64,000 nt of DNA. It comes from DYFT01 sp041695085. GTDB taxonomy: Bacteria; Bacteroidota; Ignavibacteria; UBA10030. Position 1 is the stretch's first letter. Every line of letters begins with the position of its first letter. The stretch covers positions 1-64,000 of the forward strand of contig JBGFRO010000009.1 of assembly GCA_041695085.1 (NCBI GenBank), given 5' to 3'. Below are positions 25,589-33,056 of this stretch, one piece after another. Under the pieces are notes generated by a model. The model saw only the letters and a list, made by a program, of their open reading frames with translations. It was not told the DNA's origin and did not search any database. The position numbers and the translations under genes were made by a program.

Positions 25589-26764
25589 TCATCGTTGTGC
25601 GACCTCGGGAATGGGTGTTGCGCCGATCACCCTGCGGGCGCGCACAAGCCGTTTGTGGTTCCCTTCGTCGTAATCCGGCGCCGAAGGATCAAGACTATTG
25701 ATCTTCACACGACCGGATGAATGTATGAACTTTTTGTTTTCGAGATAGATGCCGACGTGAGTAATGCGTTCGGGTTTGTCTCCGGTCGCCCTTCTCCCGA
25801 AAAAGAGCAGATCCCCTTTTCTCAATTGCTTCAAGTCGTCATCCAACGGAACCTCCTCTCCCATCAACGCTTGCTGGTTGGCATCGCGATTCAATTCGAG
25901 ACCGTTCATCCGGTAAACGATTTTTGTGAAGCCGGAGCAATCGACACCTTTCGGCGAAGTGCCTCCCCACAGGTAGGGAACACCGATGAACATCTTTGCC
26001 GAACGCTCAACGTTTTCAGGCGATAATCGGCGCGATGCTTGCCAAGAAGCGTAGTCTTCCACCAGGTGCCTCTCAACGTACCCACGCCTTCCATCCGGTA
26101 GAGCCACTTCTCTCCACCCTCCCCGCTCTCCAAGAGAGCGCATCAACGTACCAAGGACGATATCGCTGACGGGAAGTGCGGAGGCCGAGGGTTGCTCGCG
26201 TACGATGCCAAAGTAGGCTGTCGTGATCACTTTCGGATCTGCACGCCATTCTTCCACTCCCTCGGACGTTGTAAGTGCCATCGCATCGTCCTCAAGCCAA
26301 CCGAGATACTGGTCGGGGGATTGAACATAGTACCATCCTCCCCGCTTCTTCAGGAGCTTCATCACCGTCCCCATCATCACCTGTGTTCCCAATTCGGCCG
26401 ACTGCGAAGGCTCGGTCCGCATATTACCGACGCTGACGGTTACGATCCCGAAACGGCTCTCGCCCAGTTGCGGATCGGGTAACACTACAATACTATCAAC
26501 AATGCTTATGAAGCCTCTCTCGGTCAGTGCGTTGAGCAAGTCTTTCTTTGCGTCGGGCTGATCGACTTCGCCCTTGACGACAAGGTCCAAACCGAAACGG
26601 TGCCACGTCACGTCGAACACCGCGATGCGCCGATCGGGTGCGTACTGTTCTTTCACGGCCTTGACCGTTGAATTGAGCAGAATCTCCTGCTCATCTGTGG
26701 ACGAACATGAAACGAACAACAGGAGGGGCACAACTGCCGAAAGGAGGAGAGTGTATGCTTTCAT
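25589..26764 (-). CDS. NlpC/P60 peptidase lipoprotein with two SH3b domains
   Basis: A 391-residue exported protein; Cys20 (LLFVSCSS) is the probable lipidation site. Residues ~25-105 hold a small alpha/beta domain, ~106-165 and ~178-238 two bacterial SH3 domains, and ~250-380 an NlpC/P60 domain with Cys276 (VDCSGFT), His336 (ITHVGIY) and His348. Such enzymes cut gamma-D-Glu-DAP or D-Ala-DAP bonds in peptidoglycan, like the dipeptidyl-peptidase VI family. Likely periplasmic cell-wall recycling or remodelling. The ATG follows GGAGGAGAGTGT. Confidence 0.9.
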   Translation of the reverse strand: MKAYTLLLSAVVPLLLFVSCSSTDEQEILLNSTVKAVKEQYAPDRRIAVFDVTWHRFGLDLVVKGEVDQPDAKKDLLNALTERGFISIVDSIVVLPDPQLGESRFGIVTVSVGNMRTEPSQSAELGTQVMMGTVMKLLKKRGGWYYVQSPDQYLGWLEDDAMALTTSEGVEEWRADPKVITTAYFGIVREQPSASALPVSDIVLGTLMRSLGERGGWREVALPDGRRGYVERHLVEDYASWQASRRLSPENVERSAKMFIGVPYLWGGTSPKGVDCSGFTKIVYRMNGLELNRDANQQALMGEEVPLDDDLKQLRKGDLLFFGRRATGDKPERITHVGIYLENKKFIHSSGRVKINSLDPSAPDYDEGNHKRLVRARRVIGATPIPEVAQR

Positions 26765-26830
26765 TCTCGATGAAGAACTTGGTAAGTTGTCAAACGTGTT
26801 GGAAGAATATACGGCAAATTGCCGGTGCGG

Positions 26831-27733
26831 TCAATCTGCATCTACCCCTTTTTTGAGTCGACGCTCTGCCAGGTAAACGTACGATCGTTTTTTTTCATAG
26901 CCGATGAAGTGTCTGTTCGACTGAAGAGCAGCGAGGCAGGTCGTTCCACTTCCTACAAACGGATCCAAGACAACATCGTTTTTGAAACTATAGAGCTGAA
27001 TTAATCGTCTCGGAAGTTCCAGCGGGAAGGGAGCGGGATGGCCGACGCGGCGCGCGGACTCCGCACCGAACGTCCAGATGCTTTTCGTCCATTCCAAAAA
27101 TTCGTCACGCCCGATGGTGCTCCGTTTCCCCTTTCCGGCACGACCGAAGGATTTCTTGGAGAAAACGAGGATGTATTCGTGCACATCCCGTAGCGTCGGA
27201 TTCGATGCCGATCTCCAACTTCCCCAGGCCGTCGAGGGACCTGCACTGCTCGCTTTGTTCCAGATAATCTCGCCGCGCATCAGGTAACCGAGGGCGAGCA
27301 TATCTTCGATGATGAACGCGTGAAGAGGGATGTACGGTTTGCGCCCCACGTTCGCAACGTTGATGCATGCACGGCCACCCTCCACAAGAACGCGATACGT
27401 TTCACGAAACACAGAGCGCAAAAGAGAACGGTACTCCCCTAAGGCAAGGTCTTCGTCGTACTCCTTCGAGACATTGTACGGCGGAGAAGTGATCATCAAA
27501 TGAATGGAGCAGTCCGGCAGCTCCTCCATCCGTTCGCTACTTTTACAATAGATTCGATCGAGTCGCTGGCGGGGGATCACCTGTTCGGGAGAGGGCTCGA
27601 CCTTGGTTGGGAGGGTGCTGCGATACAGCTTGCTGCGGTAGAATTTTGTTGAATCGTGACTGATCCGTCCTCGACTACCGAATGAGGAAGTGGCTGTTGG
27701 AATGCGTTTGTGACGTTTCACCTGGGGTCCCAA
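26831..27733 (-). CDS. orphan DNA methyltransferase, beta-class (probable N4-cytosine)
   Basis: A 300-residue SAM-dependent DNA methyltransferase. Catalytic motif IV, ITSPPYN, comes first and SAM-binding motif I, LDPFVGSGTT, last, giving the beta-class order; a TSPPY core is more usual for N4-cytosine than N6-adenine enzymes. The variable target-recognition region lies between (~115-220). No restriction endonuclease or specificity subunit is adjacent, so it is probably an orphan or regulatory methylase. The start is TTG at 27733; a GTG at 27721 is an equal alternative. Confidence 0.85.
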   Translation of the reverse strand: MGPQVKRHKRIPTATSSFGSRGRISHDSTKFYRSKLYRSTLPTKVEPSPEQVIPRQRLDRIYCKSSERMEELPDCSIHLMITSPPYNVSKEYDEDLALGEYRSLLRSVFRETYRVLVEGGRACINVANVGRKPYIPLHAFIIEDMLALGYLMRGEIIWNKASSAGPSTAWGSWRSASNPTLRDVHEYILVFSKKSFGRAGKGKRSTIGRDEFLEWTKSIWTFGAESARRVGHPAPFPLELPRRLIQLYSFKNDVVLDPFVGSGTTCLAALQSNRHFIGYEKKRSYVYLAERRLKKGVDAD

Positions 27734-27797
27734 ATCGAGTTCTCAGAACAAATCAGCTGTTAATCTACCGTTTCGGAACCCAAAGGGCAAGCATTTC

Positions 27798-28445
27798 CTA
27801 CAGCCGCTGCCGAAGCCAGAGCGAGATGTCGGCTAAACTCTCTTCGCTCATCGTGTGCGGGATGGGATACTCTTTGTAGGTGAGATCAACGCCCGGCATT
27901 GAGAGGAGTTCTTTTGCCCTTCTTCCAAAGTTAATGGGAATGACAGGATCGTAGACACCGTGTCCAACAAAAAATGAAACGGACGATATCTTTCCCCATT
28001 GAAATGTGATGGGAGAACGCTCCGGCACATAGCCGCTATGGGCGATGATCCCCCGCACAAGGTGAGGCTGCGAGAGGGCAATGGCGAACGACATCACGCT
28101 TCCCATGCTGAAGCCGAGAAGAAACAGCCGTTGTGGATCAATAGGATACCCAGCCCGCGCATCGAGGATGAATTGGTGGAGGCGAGTGTAACTCTCTTGA
28201 AACTGATTTCCTTCCGGTGCGCCGATTTGAATGATCTCATACCACGTGTTCCCGCCATACGCGAATGGAAAAGGAGCGCGCACACTGATGATCAGGAGGC
28301 GTGGGTCGAGATACGAAGCGAGTCCCAATAAATCGTTCTCGTCGGTTCCCCGACCGTGAAGGAGAATCACCGTGGGATGAGGTCCGGGGTTGTCCGTACC
28401 GGGCTCGATCATCTTGTGGACGAGCGTGGAACCGATGGGGCTCAT
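27798..28445 (-). CDS. alpha/beta-hydrolase, phospholipase/carboxylesterase family
   Basis: A 215-residue hydrolase of the YpfH/Est family: VILLHGRGTDENDLLGLA forms the oxyanion-hole region, GFSMGS carries the nucleophile serine, the acid is in GVYDPVIP, and the histidine in IPHTMSEE. No signal peptide, so cytoplasmic. Substrate unknown; relatives act on short-chain esters. I use the ATG at 28445; a GTG immediately before it is also possible. Confidence 0.88.
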   Translation of the reverse strand: MSPIGSTLVHKMIEPGTDNPGPHPTVILLHGRGTDENDLLGLASYLDPRLLIISVRAPFPFAYGGNTWYEIIQIGAPEGNQFQESYTRLHQFILDARAGYPIDPQRLFLLGFSMGSVMSFAIALSQPHLVRGIIAHSGYVPERSPITFQWGKISSVSFFVGHGVYDPVIPINFGRRAKELLSMPGVDLTYKEYPIPHTMSEESLADISLWLRQRL

Positions 28446-28485
28446 CACGATGAGGCGATAGAGGAGAGGAAGGAATGAGGAGAAT

Positions 28486-28911
28486 TCAGTTGTTCTTTGC
28501 TCCTTGGTCGATCCATCGTTTGAAAAGCTCGATCTGTTGGGGGGTTAATCTGATGCGACGCGACGGTGGCATCATACGTCCAAAGGGAGGATTTGGGAGA
28601 AGTTTTTGATACAGAATGCTCCTTTCAGCCGAACCGGGCACAACCGCTTTGCCATGTCTCCCTTCTCCCATAACATCATTGTACGATTCAAGAAACAGCT
28701 CGCTCGGATGATCGTTCTCGCGGGAGTGACAGACGATACAGTATTTTTTGATAATAGGAAAGAGGTCGCGTGAGAAGGAGACTTCTGAAGTTGTTCTCCG
28801 TTGTTGCCAGTGATTCGTATTTCTCGCGATGCCGAAGAAGAGCGCGAAAGCAGAGATCAGCCCCAGAACCGCGATTCGTCGCACGAGCTCCTTCTCAGTT
28901 ATCTTTCGCAC
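28486..28911 (-). CDS. membrane-anchored cytochrome c-domain protein (PSCyt1-like)
   Basis: A 141-residue protein with an N-terminal membrane anchor (VLGLISAFALFFGIA) and one haem-binding CxxCH, YCIVCHS. The C-terminal half (GKAVVPGSAERSILYQKLLP, MPPSRRIRLTPQQIELFKRWI) is the planctomycete-type cytochrome C domain pattern, with Met in MMPPS as likely sixth ligand. It is probably an extracytoplasmic electron carrier. GTG start at 28911, overlapping the upstream cytochrome gene by 17 bp, so both are expressed together. Confidence 0.82.
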   Translation of the reverse strand: MRKITEKELVRRIAVLGLISAFALFFGIARNTNHWQQRRTTSEVSFSRDLFPIIKKYCIVCHSRENDHPSELFLESYNDVMGEGRHGKAVVPGSAERSILYQKLLPNPPFGRMMPPSRRIRLTPQQIELFKRWIDQGAKNN

Positions 28912-29311
28912 CCTGCGCGATCCACGTACGAATCACTTGAACCGTGCTGTCGGGAAGATACGGACCTCCTTGCGGCATCCGATCGCCGAACGGAGGGTTA
29001 GGAGAGAGTTTTTTGATAAGATTGCTGTCATCCGGTTTACCCGGGACAACGGCCGGACCGTTAGCTCCACCTCGCAAAACTTGCGCTTGCGTATTGAGGA
29101 ACAGACTACCACTCCCGCCGTGACATCCGAGACAGCCATGTCTCTGAAAAATCGGCCGGACGTGGTTCTGGAACGAAACCTCCTGTGTTGGAGGTGGCGG
29201 AGGGGGTTGTTGGTTAGAGTCGTCGGATTGTGTACCAAGATCCTGACACGACGCGAGAAGAATGAATGCAAAGAACGGGTAAACAAGCTCGATGCGGGCT
29301 CTGAATTTCAT
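28895..29311 (-). CDS. cytochrome c-domain lipoprotein (PSCyt1-like)
   Basis: A 138-residue lipoprotein: ILLASC marks the lipidated cysteine and a Pro-rich linker (QQPPPPPPTQ) follows. The domain has CxxCH in GCLGCHG and shares GPAVVPGKPDDSNLIKKLSP and WIAQGAKDN with its downstream neighbour, so the pair are paralogues. Start at the ATG at 29311, preceded by GGGAGGGG. One haem per protein. The redox partner is not in the window; the SCO1-like gene lies 20 kb away. Confidence 0.82.
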   Translation of the reverse strand: MKFRARIELVYPFFAFILLASCQDLGTQSDDSNQQPPPPPPTQEVSFQNHVRPIFQRHGCLGCHGGSGSLFLNTQAQVLRGGANGPAVVPGKPDDSNLIKKLSPNPPFGDRMPQGGPYLPDSTVQVIRTWIAQGAKDN

Positions 29312-29400
29312 TTCCCCTCCCAAAAAAGACTGAACGATAGTGGACGATCAAGACGACGGAAAGATACGATACGGGCGCGTCTTAATCCACTCTTTCCTCT

Positions 29401-29577
29401 CGGCGAGGCCATACAACAAACTCGATTCATGCGCTGTGTCAGTTCAACCCCGCATCCTTCGGAGCGCAAATCAGTTTGTTTTCGCAGCGGCTCGACGGGC
29501 GGGACGGTCGTCAGACCGACGAGGTCTGACGGACTCTGTCGAGCGTCCCGCCCTTCATCTTGTACGGCCTCACGCCG
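29401..29577 (+). repeat. inverted-repeat-bounded interspersed element, copy C
   Basis: Left end GAGGCCATAC (29405-29414) and right end GTACGGCCTC (29562-29571) pair at nine of ten positions, extended outward by CGGC (29401) and GCCG (29574-29577). TTTTCGCA lies at 29479-29486. The 3' hairpin is larger than in the other copies: GGGCGGGACG (29497-29506) pairs with CGTCCCGCCC (29544-29553), and a second stem CGTCAGACC/GGTCTGACG (29509-29517 and 29523-29531) is nested inside. It fills the 291-bp gap between the cytochrome and CHRD genes. Confidence 0.75.
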
Positions 29578-29602
29578 GGAGAGCGACCTTAACAACGTCA
29601 AG

Positions 29603-31432
29603 TTAACGGAGCAGCATCATTTTCTTTGCTTGGACAGCAGCCCCACCAGCCTGTAGCTGATAGATGTAGACACCACTCGGCAGGATGTTGGCCTCGAAGG
29701 TTAATTTGTACGACCCTGCCGCCTGCACAGCGTCCACCAATGTTGCGACTGTCTGTCCAAGCAGATTGAAGACCTTCAACGTAACGCGTCCGGGTTCAGT
29801 AATCTGGTACGCGATTGTCGTTGTTGGGTTGAATGGATTCGGGTAATTTTGTTTCAGCACAAACTGAGTCGGCACGCTCCCCTCACCCACGCGCTCCACG
29901 CTTGTTGCAAGTCCCGTCGAACCGACAATTTGTCCCCGTATCTCGCCGCCGGGATTGGCCGAGGTATGCACGTTCAGATAGAGACGTCCCTTTACCAACT
30001 CGCGCAACAGAAGATCGGTCAACGGTTGTGAAGCATCTCCGGCTGCCCAAGTACCCATCGCCGTGTTGTTTGAGAGCGAAATGTTCTTTACCACGCCACC
30101 GTTCGTTCCTGCCGGAGCGTTGTGGAAGTGCGCCGCTGTTGGAGTTAAACCCGTAACGGTCATATCATATGCAACCGTCACATCGGGATTGAGTCTGACA
30201 GATGCCGTGCCGGTTGCGGTTGTCGTCACCGGCGGATTTTCCTGTGCACCTTCCAATCGCACCGCAAAGCCGCTGCCCGAGGTCATCAGGACCTGGCCGC
30301 GTACCTCACCGCCGGGATTGGCAGAGGTGTGAACATTCACATACAGTCGCCCTCGAAGAAGTTCTGAAAGGAGTGAATCGGTGAGAGGTTGCTGAGTGTC
30401 TCTACTGGTCCATACACCGGACGCGACGTTATTGGTAAAGGTGAGATTCTTAACGACGCCGCCATTGGTGCCGGCCGGAGCGTTGTGGAGATGAGCGGCC
30501 GTCATCGTAAGTCCGTTCACGGTAATGTGGTAGTTCAACTGGGTACCGGACGCATTGAGAACAAACGATCCCGTTCCCGATGCAGTAGTAGTGACTGGTG
30601 GATTCTCCTGCGTTCCATCCAACTTTGCCCGGAACCCGATGCCCCTGTTCAGCAAAACCTGACCGCGGATTTCTCCACCGGGATTCGCTGTTGTGTGCAC
30701 GTTCACATACAATCTGCCTCGTACAAGCTCACGCAAGAGCGCATCGGTCAGCGGTTGGGTTGCGTCAACGGCGGCCCACGTTCCCATCGCCGTGTTATTC
30801 GTGAAAGTGATATTTTTGACTACACCCCCATTCGTGCCGATAGGGGCGTTGTGGAAATGCGCTGCAGAAGGTGTTAGTCCGGTAATCGTCACATCGTACG
30901 TCACCACACCGTTTGTCCCGAGCACGACATGTGCCGTTCCTCCTGCCGACGTGGTGACGGGAGGATTTTCCTGACTCCCATCTAGTTTTGCTGTGAAGGT
31001 GACAGGATTGGAAAGAAGTATCTGTCCACGTATCTCCCCCCCCGGATTTGCGGAGGTATGCACATTGGCGTACAATCTTCCGCGCAGCAACTCCGACAGC
31101 AAGGAGTCTGTCAATGGCTGAGAAGCATCGGTGCTGCGCCACAGACCGCTCGCCGTATTGTTTGTGAAGCTGAGGTTGCGCACCACTCCTCCGTTCGTTC
31201 CGGCTGGAGCGTTGTGAATGTGCGCGGCGGTCATGGTAAGGCCATTGACCGTTATGTGGTACGTCAATTCCGTGCCGGCGTCGTTCAGAAGAAACGTACC
31301 AGTGCCGGAAGCGGCGGTGGTCACAGGCGGATTTTCCTGGCTTCCATCCAGCTTCGCGCTGAAGAAGATTTGGCCCCGGGTCACCCAAACAACGGTGATC
31401 AGGAGTATCGCAAGCGATACGAATCGTTTCAT
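29603..31432 (-). CDS. secreted protein with four CHRD domains and T9SS type A sorting domain
   Basis: Start at the ATG at 31432, with AAGGGGGA upstream; 609 residues. A signal peptide (MKRFVSLAILLITVVWV) precedes four CHRD repeats of about 120 residues each (~25-145, 150-265, 270-390, 395-510). Each repeat begins with LDGSQENPPV, LDGTQENPPV or LEGAQENPPV and contains AAH.HNAP.GTNGGVV and ANPGGE(I/V)RGQ. Repeats 1 and 3 are closest to each other, as are 2 and 4, suggesting duplication of a two-domain unit. Residues ~525-609 are a T9SS type A sorting domain (YPNPFNPTTTI ... ILPSGVYIYQL). The protein should be exported and attached to, or released from, the cell surface. Sigma-54 control is likely (see promoter). 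Confidence 0.93.
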   Translation of the reverse strand: MKRFVSLAILLITVVWVTRGQIFFSAKLDGSQENPPVTTAASGTGTFLLNDAGTELTYHITVNGLTMTAAHIHNAPAGTNGGVVRNLSFTNNTASGLWRSTDASQPLTDSLLSELLRGRLYANVHTSANPGGEIRGQILLSNPVTFTAKLDGSQENPPVTTSAGGTAHVVLGTNGVVTYDVTITGLTPSAAHFHNAPIGTNGGVVKNITFTNNTAMGTWAAVDATQPLTDALLRELVRGRLYVNVHTTANPGGEIRGQVLLNRGIGFRAKLDGTQENPPVTTTASGTGSFVLNASGTQLNYHITVNGLTMTAAHLHNAPAGTNGGVVKNLTFTNNVASGVWTSRDTQQPLTDSLLSELLRGRLYVNVHTSANPGGEVRGQVLMTSGSGFAVRLEGAQENPPVTTTATGTASVRLNPDVTVAYDMTVTGLTPTAAHFHNAPAGTNGGVVKNISLSNNTAMGTWAAGDASQPLTDLLLRELVKGRLYLNVHTSANPGGEIRGQIVGSTGLATSVERVGEGSVPTQFVLKQNYPNPFNPTTTIAYQITEPGRVTLKVFNLLGQTVATLVDAVQAAGSYKLTFEANILPSGVYIYQLQAGGAAVQAKKMMLLR

Positions 31433-31500
31433 GGTGTCCCCCTTCGAGGTGGTGGTGAATTGGTTGAGACCGTGAGTGCAGGCCAAGTAGCATGCGCTCC

Positions 31501-31515
31501 GCAAACACCATGCCA
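31501..31515 (-). promoter_or_regulatory. sigma-54 (-24/-12) promoter of the CHRD gene
   Basis: Minus-strand TGGCATGGTGTTTGC matches the sigma-54 consensus TGGCACGNNNNTTGC at 10 of 11 defined positions with the required GG-N10-GC spacing. Transcription would start near 31490, leaving a leader of roughly 58 bases before the ATG at 31432. The next gene upstream encodes a sigma-54 activator. The rest of the gap 31433-31642 shows no other signal. Confidence 0.75.
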
Positions 31516-31642
31516 GATTGGCCTGCATGGCGGTTTGTGAGTTCCTCAGTGATTACGAAGATTTTGGTGAATCAGATTTAGAGGCGGGGTATAATCGTGT
31601 GGCAATTCTGTCCAAGAAAGGTGGAAGTGAGGAGTGCACTCC

Positions 31643-33052
31643 TCATCCGGCATCCCCCGCATGCCGGTATTTTGAGATGTCGATGCCGTACTCTTCCAGT
31701 TTGCGGTAGATTGTTTTGCGGTCAACTTCCATCAACTCCGCCACCATCTTGATGTTTCCATCGTGGCGTTCCAACATATCCACCAAATACTTCGATTCTG
31801 CATCAAAAACCACTTTCCTGATGTATTCCTTGAACGGTATCTCACCCGACTCTGTCGTCTTCGGCATGTAGGGCTTGAAGCCACCTCTGTGCGCTTCCGA
31901 AAGCTCCACCGATTGAATCGTCTCCCCGGCAGTGGTAATGATTGCCCGCTTGATCACATTCTCCAGCTCCCGCACATTTCCCCGCCAGTCGTGCGACATC
32001 AGCATGGCCATCGCCGCCGGACTGACGCGTTTCACTGCGCCGTTGGTGAGGGCGCCATGTTTTTGAAGGAAGTGTTCCACCAACAACGGAAGATCGTCCA
32101 ACCGTTCACGCAACGGGGGCAATTCTATCGGAAACACGTTGAGACGGTAGTAGAGATCTTCGCGAAAGGCTCCGCTCTTCATCAGTTCGGTAAGATTTCT
32201 GTTCGTGGCAGCGATGATGCGCACATCGACCGGAATCGGATGATTTCCTCCGACGCGTTCGATCTCTTTTTCCTGAAGCACACGGAGCAACTTTGTTTGC
32301 AGATGAAGAGGCACATCGCCGATCTCATCAAGAAACACTGTTCCCCCATGAGCATCTTCAAATTTTCCGATCCGTTGTTTCTGTGCTCCGGTGAATGAAC
32401 CCTTTTCGTGTCCAAACAGCTCGCTCTCCAACAACGTCTCTGAGAGCGCCGAGCAGGTTATGACCACAAAGGGTTTACTCTTGCGAGCGCTGTTGAAATG
32501 AATCGCTTTCGCCAGCATTTCTTTTCCTGTCCCGGTCTCACCCAGAATCAATACCGTCACGTCCGTTTCGGCAACTTGACGCACGAGGCGGAAGATCTTG
32601 TTCATCCGTTCATGACGACTCACAATCGAGCCAAAACTGTATTTCTCTCCTATTGCATCACGCAGATGGCGCAATTCTCTCTCTTTCTGGCGCTCATCCA
32701 ACACGCGCTTGATCTTAATCAGAAGTTCGTCGTTGTCACACGGTTTGGTGATGTAATCGTAGGCACCCAATCGCATCGCTTCGACCGCAGTATGGATAGA
32801 GCCGAAGCCGGTAATCATCATCACGGGCGTCTCGGGCAACTCGGCCTTCATCCATTGAAGAAGTTCGATACCGTTGATCCCTTCCATCACAAGATCAGAA
32901 AGAACAAGATCGTATCGTGCCTCAGCCAGCATCCGTTGAGCTTCCAGACCGTTCGTTGCTGCGTGCACGTGATAGCCCTGATCTTTCAGCAGCGCCAGTG
33001 TAGCGATGCGAAACGCCTTATCGTCGTCGACAATGAGAATGGTTGGTGCCAT
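31643..33052 (-). CDS. NtrC-family sigma-54-dependent response regulator
   Basis: From the ATG at 33052 (469 residues): receiver (1-120; LIVDDDKAFR, phosphoacceptor in YDLVLSDLVMEG), AAA+ domain (~140-370) with Walker A GETGTGKE, GSFTGAQ (variant of the sigma-54-contacting GAFTGA loop), Walker B GGTVFLDEIGD and the sensor region RDVRELENVIK-type RGNVRELENV, then a Fis-like HTH (VAELMEVDRKTIYRKLEEYG). It activates sigma-54 promoters after phosphorylation. The kinase gene ends 4 bp upstream, a clear two-component pair. Confidence 0.95.
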   Translation of the reverse strand: MAPTILIVDDDKAFRIATLALLKDQGYHVHAATNGLEAQRMLAEARYDLVLSDLVMEGINGIELLQWMKAELPETPVMMITGFGSIHTAVEAMRLGAYDYITKPCDNDELLIKIKRVLDERQKERELRHLRDAIGEKYSFGSIVSRHERMNKIFRLVRQVAETDVTVLILGETGTGKEMLAKAIHFNSARKSKPFVVITCSALSETLLESELFGHEKGSFTGAQKQRIGKFEDAHGGTVFLDEIGDVPLHLQTKLLRVLQEKEIERVGGNHPIPVDVRIIAATNRNLTELMKSGAFREDLYYRLNVFPIELPPLRERLDDLPLLVEHFLQKHGALTNGAVKRVSPAAMAMLMSHDWRGNVRELENVIKRAIITTAGETIQSVELSEAHRGGFKPYMPKTTESGEIPFKEYIRKVVFDAESKYLVDMLERHDGNIKMVAELMEVDRKTIYRKLEEYGIDISKYRHAGDAG

Positions 33053-33056
33053 GTTG

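Noticed and set aside
29308..29601. 97-codon minus-strand open frame across copy C
   Set aside because: It consists almost entirely of the palindromic element, has no ribosome site and no protein-like pattern; similar frames arise wherever such repeats lie.
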